From: Eubacteriales bacterium
GTDB lineage: Bacteria; Bacillota; Clostridia; Christensenellales; CAG-138
DNA length: 64,000 nt
Direction of reading: 5' to 3'
Assembly: GCA_028694155.1 (NCBI GenBank)
Contig: JAQUTY010000006.1
Span: 62,001 to 126,000 of the forward strand
Below are positions 1-8,819 of this stretch, one piece after another (the stretch's first letter is position 1; each line of letters begins with the position of its first letter). A program made the translations under genes and the position numbers. The notes under the pieces were generated by a model, which saw nothing but the letters and a program-made list of their open reading frames with translations, was not told the origin of the DNA and did no database searches.

Positions 1-37
1 GGAACAGGGAAATTGCAAAGACTGTCGAAAATAAGAC

Positions 38-66
38 TTGTCAAATGGCGAGTTATGGATTAAAAT
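38..66 (+). promoter_or_regulatory. Sigma-A promoter of the SEC-C protein gene
   Basis: TTGTCA (38-43) and TAAAAT (61-66) are separated by 17 bp, close to consensus. An AGGAGG ribosome binding site follows at 78-83, ahead of the ATG at 91. Bases 1-37 hold no recognisable gene. TGTCGAA at 23-29 resembles a Spo0A box, but a 7-mer this short is expected several times by chance in a window this size. Confidence 0.7.
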
Positions 67-90
67 GATACAGCTTTAGGAGGAATAAAG

Positions 91-591
91 ATGAGTTTAT
101 ACAGCGAATGGCTTGACAGAGCGAAAAATTTTGAAACAGAGAAAGATTATCAGGATTTTTGGACAGTATATTTTGACAAAGAAACGCAAAATTATAAGAA
201 GATTCTTGGAGACTATAAGAATGTGTTTGAGGGCACAATCAAGGAGCTTTCAGGGACATTTGATATGGACGAGCAGACCTTTGTGGGGTTCTTGGACGGT
301 ATCAACACCAGCTTAGAGGGCGGCGAGATTGATCTTGAGAGCTTGACCGAGGACAGCAATGTTTCTTTGAAGGTGGATTTTGAGAAGCTCTACTTCAATA
401 TGCTCAATGCAAAGGCAGACTGGCTGTTCGGGCTTGAACAATGGGACGCCATTCTTTCAAACGAGAAGCGTGCAGAGATTTTGCGCCAGTTCCGTGCTTC
501 AAAGGTGTTTGTGTCCCAGACTACCGTGGGCAGAAACGATCCCTGCCCCTGTGGAAGCGGAAAAAAGTATAAGAAATGCTGCGGAAAGTAA
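91..591 (+). CDS. SEC-C motif-containing protein, function unknown
   Basis: A 166-residue acidic, mostly helical protein whose last 20 residues form a SEC-C zinc finger ([16 protein letters not shown]), the metal-binding tail first described at the end of SecA. The first ~140 residues match no family I can name. SEC-C tails also occur on many small stand-alone proteins, so the motif supports zinc binding but not a role in secretion. The start is fixed by AGGAGG 8 bases upstream of the ATG. The gene has its own promoter and is followed by the tRNA promoter at 612, so it looks monocistronic. Confidence is high that it is a gene and low on function. Confidence 0.85.
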   Translation: MSLYSEWLDRAKNFETEKDYQDFWTVYFDKETQNYKKILGDYKNVFEGTIKELSGTFDMDEQTFVGFLDGINTSLEGGEIDLESLTEDSNVSLKVDFEKLYFNMLNAKADWLFGLEQWDAILSNEKRAEILRQFRASKVFVSQTTVGRNDPCPCGSGKKYKKCCGK

Positions 592-611
592 GCTAATATT
601 TCAAAAATTTC

Positions 612-640
612 TTGACATAATTGCGATTGCCTGCTAAAAT
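612..640 (+). promoter_or_regulatory. Promoter of the four-tRNA operon
   Basis: A perfect TTGACA (612-617), a 17-bp spacer and TAAAAT (635-640) end 20 bp before the first tRNA. This is a strong stable-RNA type promoter. Confidence 0.85.
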
Positions 641-659
641 AACTTTTCGGAACTCTTGT

Positions 660-736
660 GCGCCTGTAGCTCAGCAGGATAGAGCAACGGCCTTCTAAGC
701 CGTAGGTCCCGGGTTCGAATCCCTGCGGGCGCGCCA
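660..736 (+). tRNA. tRNA-Arg (anticodon TCT)
   Basis: The acceptor stem GCGCCTG pairs with CGGGCGC. The anticodon loop CTTCTAA carries TCT at 694-696, and the T loop is TTCGAAT. The 3' CCA is encoded (734-736). It is the first of four tRNAs sharing one promoter. Confidence 0.95.
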
Positions 737-803
737 GTTTGCGTTTTCTGCATTGGAATAGAATTTCGGCAGCAGACGTGATTACGAGCTTGATAGGAAG
801 CGT

Positions 804-881
804 GGTGGATATAGTTCAGCTGGCTAGAATGCCAGATTGTGGCTCTGGAGGTCGTGGGTTCAAGTCCCACTATCCACCCCA
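804..881 (+). tRNA. tRNA-His (anticodon GTG)
   Basis: The acceptor stem GTGGATA pairs with TATCCAC, the discriminator base is C and CCA is encoded (879-881). The G at 804 lies opposite the C discriminator, as expected for the extra -1 G of tRNA-His. The anticodon loop is TTGTGGC. Confidence 0.95.
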
Positions 882-902
882 TTTTTCTTATCAAGCTCGC
901 TT

Positions 903-977
903 TGGGGTGTAGCCAAGTGGTAAGGCACGGGACTTTGACTCCCGCATTCGAAGGTTCAAATCCTGCCACCCCAGCCA
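903..977 (+). tRNA. tRNA-Gln (anticodon TTG)
   Basis: The acceptor stem TGGGGTG pairs with CACCCCA. The anticodon loop CTTTGAC gives TTG. CCA is encoded at 975-977. It is the third tRNA of the cluster. Confidence 0.95.
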
Positions 978-981
978 ACAT

Positions 982-1057
982 GACCCGTTAGCTCAGTCGG
1001 TAGAGCACTTGACTTTTAATCAAGGTGTCCGGAGTTCGAATCTCCGACGGGTCACCA
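982..1057 (+). tRNA. tRNA-Lys (anticodon TTT)
   Basis: The acceptor stem GACCCGT pairs with ACGGGTC. The anticodon loop is CTTTTAA with anticodon TTT. CCA is encoded at 1055-1057. It is the last tRNA before the operon terminator. Confidence 0.95.
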
Positions 1058-1062
1058 GAAAC

Positions 1063-1088
1063 AACCACTTCTTTGGAGGTGGTTTTTT
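1063..1088 (+). terminator. Rho-independent terminator of the tRNA operon
   Basis: The nine-base arms AACCACTTC (1063-1071) and GAGGTGGTT (1076-1084) pair, with one G-U, and run into a T tract. They begin 6 bases after the tRNA-Lys CCA. Confidence 0.9.
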
Positions 1089-1131
1089 CGTATAGCTGAA
1101 AATACATTCCAATAAAGTCTACTTTTATGAC

Positions 1132-1160
1132 TTGCTCATTTCACAAGGATATAGTATAAT
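1132..1160 (+). promoter_or_regulatory. Promoter of the P-loop ATPase/thrC operon
   Basis: TTGCTC (1132-1137), a 17-bp spacer and a perfect TATAAT (1155-1160). The predicted transcript starts near 1167. That rules out any upstream in-frame start and supports the TTG at 1189. Confidence 0.75.
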
Positions 1161-1188
1161 GTGTAAAATGAGCGCAGGAGGTATCGAC

Positions 1189-1599
1189 TTGATTCAGATT
1201 ATTTTCGGAGAAAAGGGCACAGGCAAGACAAAGCGCATGCTGGAGCTTGCCAACAGAACCGCCAACGAGGCCAAGGGCAGCATAGTTTTTATTGATGATG
1301 ATACGAGCTACATGTATGATTTGAATTACAGTATTCGGTTCATCAATGCTTCGGAGTATTCAATCATCGGGCCGAAGATGTTTTATGGCTTTCTGTGCGG
1401 CATAGCCGCATCCGACTATGATATGGAATATATCTTTATTGATGGCTTTCTCAAGCTCATCAGTCACGATCTTAACACCCTTGAGGAATTTTTCAAAAAG
1501 CTTGAGGCTTTTTCCGCCAAGCACAAAATTAACATTGTATTGGCTGCCAGCGGAAAGAAGGAAGAGCTGCCGATGTTTTTGCAGGAATATGTAGTATAG
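1189..1599 (+). CDS. Small P-loop ATPase/nucleotide-binding protein
   Basis: A 136-residue protein beginning with a beta strand and a Walker A loop, GEKGTGKT (residues 6-13). A Walker B-like strand, YIFIDGF, lies near residue 85. It consists of a single small P-loop domain. Similar short proteins in clostridia are often labelled PilT-like, but nothing here links it to pili and I assign no process. I place the start at the TTG at 1189 because AGGAGG (1176-1181) sits 7 bases upstream and the -10 box lies at 1155-1160. The 11-base gap to thrC indicates cotranscription. Confidence 0.75.
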   Translation: MIQIIFGEKGTGKTKRMLELANRTANEAKGSIVFIDDDTSYMYDLNYSIRFINASEYSIIGPKMFYGFLCGIAASDYDMEYIFIDGFLKLISHDLNTLEEFFKKLEAFSAKHKINIVLAASGKKEELPMFLQEYVV

Positions 1600-1610
1600 G
1601 ATAGGTCTTA

Positions 1611-3080
1611 ATGAAATACATCAGCACCAGAGGCGGTCAGTGCGTATCTGCCGCTACTGCTATAATGCAGGGAATAGCCTCCGAAGGAGGCTTATTCATT
1701 CCTCAGAGAATACCACTAATCCAACTGAGCGAAGTACTTGACTTGCCCTTCTATTGGGACGTTGCCGCACATATCATGCACCTTTATCTTGAAGAGTATG
1801 ATATTGACCTATTAAAAAACATGGCAAAGGATGCCTACGCCTCCTTTGATACGGACTTGGTGGTTCCGCTTAGGCGGCTATGCGGCAATGAAAGCGTGGC
1901 GGAGTTATGGCATGGCCCAACTATGGCGTTCAAGGACGTAGCGTTACAAATGCTGCCCAGATTGATGCGCTGCAGTGCGGACAGGGAGAAAAACGACAAG
2001 CAGATATGTATTCTAGTTGCCACATCGGGTGATACCGGCAAGGCGGCACTTGAGGGGTTTAGAGACGTTGAAGGCACGAGCATCATTGTGTTCTACCCCA
2101 ACAACGGCGTCTCTGTGGCGCAGCGGCTACAGATGGTCACGCAGGAGGGGAACAACGTTCATGTTTGCGCTATTGAGGGCAATTTTGATGATGCTCAAAC
2201 TGCGCTCAAGAAGGCTTTTTGCAATACTAAGCTAAACGAGGAGGCTGCAAGGAGAGGGCATATTCTTTCTTCTGCAAACTCAATAAACTTTGGCAGACTG
2301 TTGCCGCAGATAGTTTACTACTACACTTCATATTTACAGCTATGCCGCCAAGGAGTAATAAAACAGGGAGAGGAAATCAACTTTTGTGTACCCACGGGTA
2401 ACTTTGGAGATATTCTTGCCGGGCATTATGCCAAGCAAATGGGTCTGCCTGTGCATAAATTTATCTGTGCTTCCAACCAAAACAGAGTGCTGACCGACTT
2501 TTTTGAAAGCGGACGCTATTGCTCAAGACGTGAGTTTTACAAGAGCATGAGTTGCTCGATAGACATTTTAGTGTCTAGCAATCTTGAACGCTACCTGTTT
2601 GAACTGTGCGATGGGGACACAAATAAGGTTACGCAGCTTACTGCATCTTTGAAGGATAAGGGCGAGTATACTCTTACAGGTGAGCAACTTATAAGAGCGC
2701 AGGAGGAGTTTGTCGGTTACTGCTGCAGTGAGGAGGACACGCTAAATACAATTAGAGCGATATACGGTCAACAGCACTATCTGATGGATCCGCACACGGC
2801 CGTTGCCCAATACGCACTTGATAGATACAGAGAGGATACAAGCGACAACAGGGAAACGGTGCTGCTGTCTACCGCAAGCCCCTACAAGTTTGCAACTGCG
2901 GTGCTTGGGGCGTTCAAAACCGTATCCAAAGATGATTTTGAGAACGTTGAAATGCTTCATCAGCTCACAGGCACACCAATTCCTGCACCAATGAGTGAGC
3001 TTAAAGGAAAGAAGGAGCTGTATACGGAAGTTATTCCGTTGCATGAGCTTGACAAATATATTCTTACTAATTTGAAATGA
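1611..3080 (+). CDS. thrC: Threonine synthase
   Basis: Converts O-phospho-L-homoserine to threonine and phosphate, a cytosolic PLP enzyme at the last step of threonine synthesis. The 489-residue length fits the long, bacterial/fungal-type ThrC. The N-terminal YISTRGG motif is typical, the PLP-binding lysine lies in TMAFKDVALQ (near residue 108), and the substrate loop ATSGDTGKAAL follows. No other threonine pathway gene is adjacent. It is the second gene of an operon with the P-loop ATPase and lies 4 bases ahead of the S41 protease gene. Confidence 0.95.
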   Translation: MKYISTRGGQCVSAATAIMQGIASEGGLFIPQRIPLIQLSEVLDLPFYWDVAAHIMHLYLEEYDIDLLKNMAKDAYASFDTDLVVPLRRLCGNESVAELWHGPTMAFKDVALQMLPRLMRCSADREKNDKQICILVATSGDTGKAALEGFRDVEGTSIIVFYPNNGVSVAQRLQMVTQEGNNVHVCAIEGNFDDAQTALKKAFCNTKLNEEAARRGHILSSANSINFGRLLPQIVYYYTSYLQLCRQGVIKQGEEINFCVPTGNFGDILAGHYAKQMGLPVHKFICASNQNRVLTDFFESGRYCSRREFYKSMSCSIDILVSSNLERYLFELCDGDTNKVTQLTASLKDKGEYTLTGEQLIRAQEEFVGYCCSEEDTLNTIRAIYGQQHYLMDPHTAVAQYALDRYREDTSDNRETVLLSTASPYKFATAVLGAFKTVSKDDFENVEMLHQLTGTPIPAPMSELKGKKELYTEVIPLHELDKYILTNLK

Positions 3081-3084
3081 GGCG

Positions 3085-4272
3085 ATGATGATGGAGATAC
3101 CAAGGAATGCGAATAAGCGGAGCATTCTGCTAAAAATATTTGTAGTCGCTCTGATTGCCGCCATTGTGGTACTTTCAACGAGTATGTTCTATCGAAACAA
3201 GTACAACAAGCTGCTTGCAATAAGTGCGGCTATGGACGTGGTGGAGACGAACTACTACTTCTATGATGAAAAGACGGATCTTACGACTTTGGCACTTAGG
3301 GGCATAGCAGCTAACATTGGCGATAACTACTCGCAGTACTACACCGAGGAGGAGTACAAACAACTGCTTGCTAGCAACTCCGGCAACTACATCGGCGTAG
3401 GTATATCCGTGATTGACAGGGGAGATGGCAGCTACTATATCAATGCCGTGTTCGATAACACGCCTGCATCGGAAGCAGGGATTATGGTGGATGACAGAAT
3501 TATTACCATCAACGGCGTTTCATATGAAGGGCTGTCAATGAGCGATTTTCTGGACTATTTTTCGCATGATGATGGGGCTGTCAATATCATAGCTGTGGAA
3601 CGTGGGGGAGAGGTTATCGAGTATACTCTTACTATGCGTGAGGTGTATTCGCCCTACGTTGAGCACAAAATGCTGGACAATGGCATCGGATATATTCTCA
3701 TTAAGGGATTTCAGGGGAAGTGCGTGTCCGAGGTTGATGCAGCCATTGAGGAATTAAACAGCAAGGGAATGACAAAGCTGGTGCTGGATTTGAGGGACAA
3801 TTTGGGCGGCTCGTTGTACGACGTAAACGATATTGCAGGCAAATTCTTGCCCAAGGGCTCACTCATCACGACTGTCAAATCCCGTACCGATTCGGAACAA
3901 GCATATTTGACCGAAACGGAGGGCATATCCGTACCGATAGCTCTTCTGGTCAACAACTATTCAGCCTCTGCCAGCGAACTTTTGGCAGGTGCGCTGCATG
4001 ATCATGGGGCGGCGAGACTCTTTGGGCAGGTCACATACGGCAAGGGCATAGTGCAGACGTATTATCATCTTGGAAACGGACTGGGATACTTCAAACTCAC
4101 ATCGGACGCCTACTACACGCCCAACGGAGTTTGTATTCAAGGTACGGGCATAGAACCCGACGTGGAGGTCGCACTTTCGGACGAATGGGTCAATACCGCA
4201 ATATCTCTAATTCCTCAGGACGAGGACGCTCAGCTTATCGCAGCGATTGATTATCTCAAAAACTTGGGGTAA
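3085..4272 (+). CDS. S41 family C-terminal processing peptidase
   Basis: A 395-residue CtpA/Prc-type serine protease. One N-terminal hydrophobic helix (about residues 15-33) acts as signal anchor and places the rest outside the membrane. A PDZ domain follows (about 105-185, with IGVGISV and a GI-DDRI-INGV core), then the tail-specific protease domain. The nucleophile serine is in SASASELLAGAL and the general-base lysine in YGKGIVQ, so the Ser-Lys dyad is intact. No C-terminal peptidoglycan-binding domain is present. Three ATGs in a row (3085, 3088, 3091) follow AGGCG, so the exact start is uncertain by two codons. Substrate unknown. Confidence 0.9.
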   Translation: MMMEIPRNANKRSILLKIFVVALIAAIVVLSTSMFYRNKYNKLLAISAAMDVVETNYYFYDEKTDLTTLALRGIAANIGDNYSQYYTEEEYKQLLASNSGNYIGVGISVIDRGDGSYYINAVFDNTPASEAGIMVDDRIITINGVSYEGLSMSDFLDYFSHDDGAVNIIAVERGGEVIEYTLTMREVYSPYVEHKMLDNGIGYILIKGFQGKCVSEVDAAIEELNSKGMTKLVLDLRDNLGGSLYDVNDIAGKFLPKGSLITTVKSRTDSEQAYLTETEGISVPIALLVNNYSASASELLAGALHDHGAARLFGQVTYGKGIVQTYYHLGNGLGYFKLTSDAYYTPNGVCIQGTGIEPDVEVALSDEWVNTAISLIPQDEDAQLIAAIDYLKNLG

Positions 4273-4299
4273 TTTCGCTTAAAATATAGGAATAAGGTG

Positions 4300-4328
4300 T
4301 TTACAACACCAGAATAATCTGATACAAT
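4300..4328 (+). promoter_or_regulatory. Promoter of the EF-G paralogue gene
   Basis: TTTACA (4300-4305), a 17-bp spacer and TACAAT (4323-4328). The leader to the ATG at 4408 is about 75 nt. Confidence 0.7.
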
Positions 4329-4407
4329 GACCTTTGGTTAAAATGGGTTATTCCGTGTGAGCGGAACCGATTTATACATAGACTATTTACCGATAAGGGG
4401 AAACGAC

Positions 4408-6480
4408 ATGAAAGAATTTACCGCAAAAGACATTCGCAACATTGGTATCTTTGGTCATGGTGGCGAAGGCAAGACCACATTGACCGAGGCGATGCTGTTT
4501 AACGCTGGCCTGCTCGACAGACTGGGCAAGGTCGAAAACGGCACCACTACCACCGACTTCGATCCCGAAGAGGTCAAAAGATCCATTTCCATCAACATGG
4601 CACTCGCTCCCTTGGAGTGGAAGAACACAAAGATCAACATTATAGACGCACCCGGCTTTTTCGACTTTTATGGCGAAGTAGCATCGGCTATGACCCTTGC
4701 AGACAGCGCAATCATCGTGGTTGGCGCAGTATCGGGTCCCGTTGTCGGCGTTGAGAAGGCGATGCAGATGTGCCAAAAGCAGGGCAAGGCACGCATGATG
4801 GTCATTAACCAAATGGATCGTGAAAATGCCAATTTTGAAAAGGTCATGGAAGCGATTAACGCAAAATTCGGGCCTTCCGTAGTCCCCATTCAGTTGCCTA
4901 TTATCGAAGGCGGTCAGTTCAAGGGCTATGTCGATATTATCAACATGACTGCCAAGATGTTTGACGGCAAGGGCGAAAAGGAAGTCGCAATTCCTGCATC
5001 GAAGGCAGATGAGGCACAGGAGCTTTACGAGAAGCTAACCGAAGCTGCAGCAGAGTCCGATGAGGAGCTGATGGAGAAGTACTTTGAAACCATGGAGCTT
5101 TCGCACGATGAGATTCTTTTGGGCTTGTCCAAGGGCGTACTCGAAGGTGTTGTAACACCCGTTTGCTGCTGCTCCGCATCGCTCAATATCGGCGTAAGCA
5201 CCCTGCTTGACAATGCGGTTCATTATCTGCCCTCAGCAGATAACGCCAAGCTGCCCAAGGTGTATGACGTTAAGACGGGCAATGAAATTGCCTACACCCG
5301 TGAGGGCAAGCTGATTGCACAGGTCGCAAAGACGGTCAACGATCAGTTCGGCAGATATTCGGTCGTCAAGGTATACAGAGGCTATATCGATGCTTCCGTC
5401 ACGCCTTTCAATACAAAAAGCGAAAAGGCAGAAAAGCCCGGCGCACCCTTCCTGATGAGAGGAAAAAAGACCACTGCAATCGACAAGCTCAATGCAGGCG
5501 ACATTGGCGCACTTGCAAAGCTGCAGTTCACCTACACCAACGACACGCTTTGCGATGCAACCGAGCAGGTTAAGGTAGAGGACATTGATTTTCCGCAGCC
5601 TTGCATCAGCTTGGCAGTTACCGCAAAGAAGCAGGGTGAGGATGACAAGGTCATTTCTGGTCTTAACAAGATTGTTGAAGAAGATCCCACCATTCGCATT
5701 GAGAAGAACGCTGAGACAGGTGACGTTCTGATTCGTGGTCTGGGCGAAATGCACATCGACGTCGTATGCGCAAAGCTGAGAAACAAGTCAAACGTTGAAG
5801 CGCAGCTTGACGATCCTAGGATTCCATACCGTGAGACCATTCGTGCAATGGCAGAGGCGGAAGGAAAGCATAAGAAGCAGTCGGGCGGCAGCGGTCAGTT
5901 CGGCGTCGTACAGATGAGATTTGAGCCGGCACCTGAGGGTACTGATTTCGAGTTTGTAAATGCAATCGTTGGCGGTGTTGTTCCTAAGGAATACATTCCG
6001 GCAGTTGAAAAGGGTCTGCGTGAAGCAATGGTTCACGGCGTGTTGGCAGGCTACCCCATGATCGGCGTCAAGGCAACGCTGTATGATGGAAAGTATCACC
6101 CCGTCGATTCCAAGGAAGTAGCGTTCAAGAGCGCAGCAAGATTGTCCTATAAGGCTGCTTGCGCAAAGGCTTCCCCTGCGCTGATCGAACCTATCTACTC
6201 GTTCAACATTCTTGTCCCGAGCGATTACGTTGGCGACATCATCGGCGACCTCAACCGCAGACGTGGACGCATGTTGGGTATGAACCCCGTTGACGGCGGA
6301 ACGGAAGTAGTTGCGGAAGCTCCTCTTTCCGAGATGTTCAAGTATGCAACCGACCTGCGCTCCATGACACAGGCAAGAGGTTCGTTCACGAGCCAGTTCG
6401 TCCGCTATGAGGACGTTCCTGCAAACCTTGCACAGAAGATTATCGAGCAGGCTAAGCGTGAGGACGAGGAAGAAGAATAA
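4408..6480 (+). CDS. Elongation factor G-like translational GTPase (EF-G paralogue)
   Basis: A 690-residue protein with the five-domain EF-G layout: G domain (about 1-275), domain II, and domains III-V to the C terminus. The G1 loop is GHGGEGKT, the G4 motif is NQMD, and the domain IV to V region (SGGSGQFG, then RRGRMLG) is recognisable. Two sites differ from canonical EF-G. G1 has GHGGEGKT in place of AHIDAGKT, and G3 reads DAPGFFDF, so the catalytic His after PG is Phe. This places it with EF-G2-like paralogues, whose role is not settled, rather than with the main EF-G. It stands alone, not next to rpsL-rpsG-tuf. The start at 4408 follows AAGGGG. A terminator follows directly. Confidence 0.88.
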   Translation: MKEFTAKDIRNIGIFGHGGEGKTTLTEAMLFNAGLLDRLGKVENGTTTTDFDPEEVKRSISINMALAPLEWKNTKINIIDAPGFFDFYGEVASAMTLADSAIIVVGAVSGPVVGVEKAMQMCQKQGKARMMVINQMDRENANFEKVMEAINAKFGPSVVPIQLPIIEGGQFKGYVDIINMTAKMFDGKGEKEVAIPASKADEAQELYEKLTEAAAESDEELMEKYFETMELSHDEILLGLSKGVLEGVVTPVCCCSASLNIGVSTLLDNAVHYLPSADNAKLPKVYDVKTGNEIAYTREGKLIAQVAKTVNDQFGRYSVVKVYRGYIDASVTPFNTKSEKAEKPGAPFLMRGKKTTAIDKLNAGDIGALAKLQFTYTNDTLCDATEQVKVEDIDFPQPCISLAVTAKKQGEDDKVISGLNKIVEEDPTIRIEKNAETGDVLIRGLGEMHIDVVCAKLRNKSNVEAQLDDPRIPYRETIRAMAEAEGKHKKQSGGSGQFGVVQMRFEPAPEGTDFEFVNAIVGGVVPKEYIPAVEKGLREAMVHGVLAGYPMIGVKATLYDGKYHPVDSKEVAFKSAARLSYKAACAKASPALIEPIYSFNILVPSDYVGDIIGDLNRRRGRMLGMNPVDGGTEVVAEAPLSEMFKYATDLRSMTQARGSFTSQFVRYEDVPANLAQKIIEQAKREDEEEE

Positions 6481-6496
6481 GCAAAGAGTTATTATG

Positions 6497-6524
6497 GGGG
6501 AGCTGATAAAAGCTCCCCTTTTTT
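6497..6524 (+). terminator. Rho-independent terminator after the EF-G paralogue
   Basis: GGGGAGCT (6497-6504) pairs with AGCTCCCC (6511-6518) across a 6-base loop and is followed by six T. Confidence 0.92.
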
Positions 6525-6538
6525 CAAAAGAGGTAGAG

Positions 6539-7036
6539 ATGAAAGAATTTAAGAGCGATAAAAGAATTACTTCGATGCTGACCACGTCCGTAGTGGTCTA
6601 TGTATTGGGTCTGATAGCCATTGGCGTGCTGACTTATTTACAATATCAACGTGGAACGCAGACCCCCACCCGACTTGTCGCATACGGAATAGCGGTAGTG
6701 GCATTGATATTCTTTGGGGCAAGGCTGGTCATCATGCTTTCTTCGGCAAAAGGAGCGTTTCTTACAATCGATGGCGACACCGTCAAGGGGACAAGCAACC
6801 TATCTCCTAAGTCAAAGAAGAATGAGGAGTTCTCAATAAATAAGAGCGAGATTCTGAGCGTGGGTAAGGTCGACACACAGATGAACACTAGGGCTAGTTT
6901 TCCAACGGTCGTAATCAACACGCAGCAAAGGTCATACAGATGCTTTGCAGTTGAAAATGTCGATGAGATAATTTCCCTGCTCGATCCGCACGAGGACAGC
7001 AAAACTAACTTTGAGAATGAAAATGCCGATATATAG
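6539..7036 (+). CDS. Small membrane protein with cytoplasmic PH-like domain
   Basis: A 165-residue protein with two hydrophobic helices (about 14-35 and 43-66) and a soluble C-terminal part. The alternating strand pattern and closing helix of that part resemble bacterial PH-like domains of YdbT/YyaB type. This is a fold guess from pattern, not a recognised family match. AGAGGTAGAG precedes the ATG at 6539. The gene lies behind the EF-G terminator, so it needs read-through or its own unseen promoter. Its 3' end overlaps the convergent uvrC by about 32 bp. Confidence 0.7.
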   Translation: MKEFKSDKRITSMLTTSVVVYVLGLIAIGVLTYLQYQRGTQTPTRLVAYGIAVVALIFFGARLVIMLSSAKGAFLTIDGDTVKGTSNLSPKSKKNEEFSINKSEILSVGKVDTQMNTRASFPTVVINTQQRSYRCFAVENVDEIISLLDPHEDSKTNFENENADI

Positions 7037-8819
7037 ATTCGGCAGCAGTCTTTGATATAGTGGGTACTGCCACAAGTTCCTCAACTGACGCCGCAATGAT
7101 GGCGTCCAAGGTCAAAAACGATTCAAACAGCGCTCTTTTCCGCTTGTCACCTATCTGGGGTATGTCATCAAGCTGCGAATAGAGCATTTTTTTCTGCTGA
7201 AGCTGTCTGTGATAGGAGATGGCAAAGCGGTGCGCCTCATCTCTGATATATTGCAAGACGTGTAATGCGGGTTCACGGGCAGCAAGCACAATGGGTTCAT
7301 CGCTGTTTGGGGTGTATATCACCTCACGAGTCTCGGCAAGACCTATGACCGATATGTCGTTGAGCTGCAGCGATTCAAGTACGGCACGGGCAACCTTGAG
7401 CTGCTCCTTTCCACCGTCAATGATGAGCAAATCGGGGTAGGGCTCGCCGTGAGCAAAGCGTCTCATCAAGACCTCGTGCATGGCTAAAAGGTCGTCACCG
7501 TGCGTGTCGGACTCCAGCCTGAACCTGCGATACTGCATTTTATCGGGCTTTCCATCGGTAAAAACAACCATCGAGGAGACGGTGAGTATTCCCATGGTGT
7601 GGGAGTTATCAAAACATTCCATTCTCACCAGGGGCTTTTGGATATTCAATATTTCCTGCAATCTTAGGAGCGCACCACCGCCTTTGTCCCATTCACGCTT
7701 TTGCAAAGTGGCAGTCTTTTGCACCTCGGCATCACCATTGCATTGCGCCATTGCGGTGAGTTTCGCCTTCTCGCCACGTTTTGGAACAGAGATGTATACT
7801 CGCCTGTGGGCAAGCTCGCCTAGCCATTGTTCGAGCACCTCGGCATCATCAATGGCAATGCTCAACAGTACATCGCGAGGGACGGTGTTCGTGTTGAGAT
7901 AATACTGAGACAGAAAAGCGGTTAAAATGGAGGCATCGCTATCGTCGTCTTCGGTCTGCATAGGAAATTTATCCGTTCCGATAATCTTTCCGCCACGAAC
8001 AAAAACGGCGTATACGATGGTGGCAAGCTCATTTTTTGCAATGGCAAAGGCATCGGCGTCAAACTCTGCGGTGGAGATTGCTACCTGCTTCTCTGAAATA
8101 GATTCGATAGCACGAATCCTGTCACGGATTGCGGCGGCTTCCTCAAAATCCAAAGAATTTGATGCAGCCAGCATCTGTTCACGCAGGTGCTTCAATACGT
8201 CCTCTGTGTGACCATTGAGATAACGAATGACGTCATTGATGTAGCTATGGTACTGTTCTCTTGTTACTTTTCCACTGCATGGAGCGCAGCATTTGCCAAC
8301 TTGATACATCAAACAAGGACGTTCTTTTCTTGCAATCGCTGCTTCTATGTTTTTTTTACAATGCCTTATTGGGAAGGTATCTCGCACAATCTTTAGGTCG
8401 TTACCCAACAGTTGACCCGACAGATACGGCCCAAGATAGGTGCAGCCGTTGTCTTTTATCCTGCGAACGACCTCAAGACGTGGAAAATCCTGCTTTACAT
8501 TGATGCAAACGTAGGGGAAGTGCTTATCATCCTTTAACAGAATGTTGTACTTGGGCATAAACTCCTTGATAAGATTGCTTTCAAGGGTAAGAGCTTCGGT
8601 CTCGTTGCCCACTACTATCGTTTCAAGATCCTCAATGTGCGACACCATGGCACGCACCTTGGAATTGTGATTCTTGTTTGATTGAAAATATTGCCTAACT
8701 CGGTTCTTGAGCGATACCGCTTTTCCAACATAAATAATTGTGCCATCCTTGTCAAGCATCTTGTAGACGCCGGGAAGGGAGGGCAGCATGTTCAGTTTTG
8801 CTTGTAGACGGTCATTCAT
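7005..8819 (-). CDS. uvrC: UvrABC system protein C (excinuclease subunit C)
   Basis: The dual-incision nuclease of nucleotide excision repair, acting in the cytosol on UvrB-DNA complexes. The 604 residues carry an N-terminal GIY-YIG nuclease (GVYKMLD then IIYVGKA, about 16-90), a UVR motif near 200-235 (FEEAAAIRDRIRA), the RNase H-like second nuclease (ECFDNSH about 400, then LLIDGGKEQL), and a C-terminal helix-hairpin-helix pair. The ATG at 8819 overlaps the end of the upstream gene and has AAGGA just before it. An upstream in-frame ATG at 8855 lacks a ribosome site and would add 12 atypical residues. It is the last gene of the xth-maf-membrane protein-uvrC operon. Confidence 0.95.
   Translation of the reverse strand: MNDRLQAKLNMLPSLPGVYKMLDKDGTIIYVGKAVSLKNRVRQYFQSNKNHNSKVRAMVSHIEDLETIVVGNETEALTLESNLIKEFMPKYNILLKDDKHFPYVCINVKQDFPRLEVVRRIKDNGCTYLGPYLSGQLLGNDLKIVRDTFPIRHCKKNIEAAIARKERPCLMYQVGKCCAPCSGKVTREQYHSYINDVIRYLNGHTEDVLKHLREQMLAASNSLDFEEAAAIRDRIRAIESISEKQVAISTAEFDADAFAIAKNELATIVYAVFVRGGKIIGTDKFPMQTEDDDSDASILTAFLSQYYLNTNTVPRDVLLSIAIDDAEVLEQWLGELAHRRVYISVPKRGEKAKLTAMAQCNGDAEVQKTATLQKREWDKGGGALLRLQEILNIQKPLVRMECFDNSHTMGILTVSSMVVFTDGKPDKMQYRRFRLESDTHGDDLLAMHEVLMRRFAHGEPYPDLLIIDGGKEQLKVARAVLESLQLNDISVIGLAETREVIYTPNSDEPIVLAAREPALHVLQYIRDEAHRFAISYHRQLQQKKMLYSQLDDIPQIGDKRKRALFESFLTLDAIIAASVEELVAVPTISKTAAESIYRHFHSQS

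Noticed and set aside
634..981. Open frame on the minus strand across three tRNA genes
   Set aside because: It is the reverse complement of well-folded tRNAs; such frames are common false gene calls.
6407..6538. Upstream extension of the small membrane protein gene into the EF-G paralogue
   Set aside because: The extension runs through the terminator hairpin and overlaps conserved coding sequence; a ribosome site supports the ATG at 6539.
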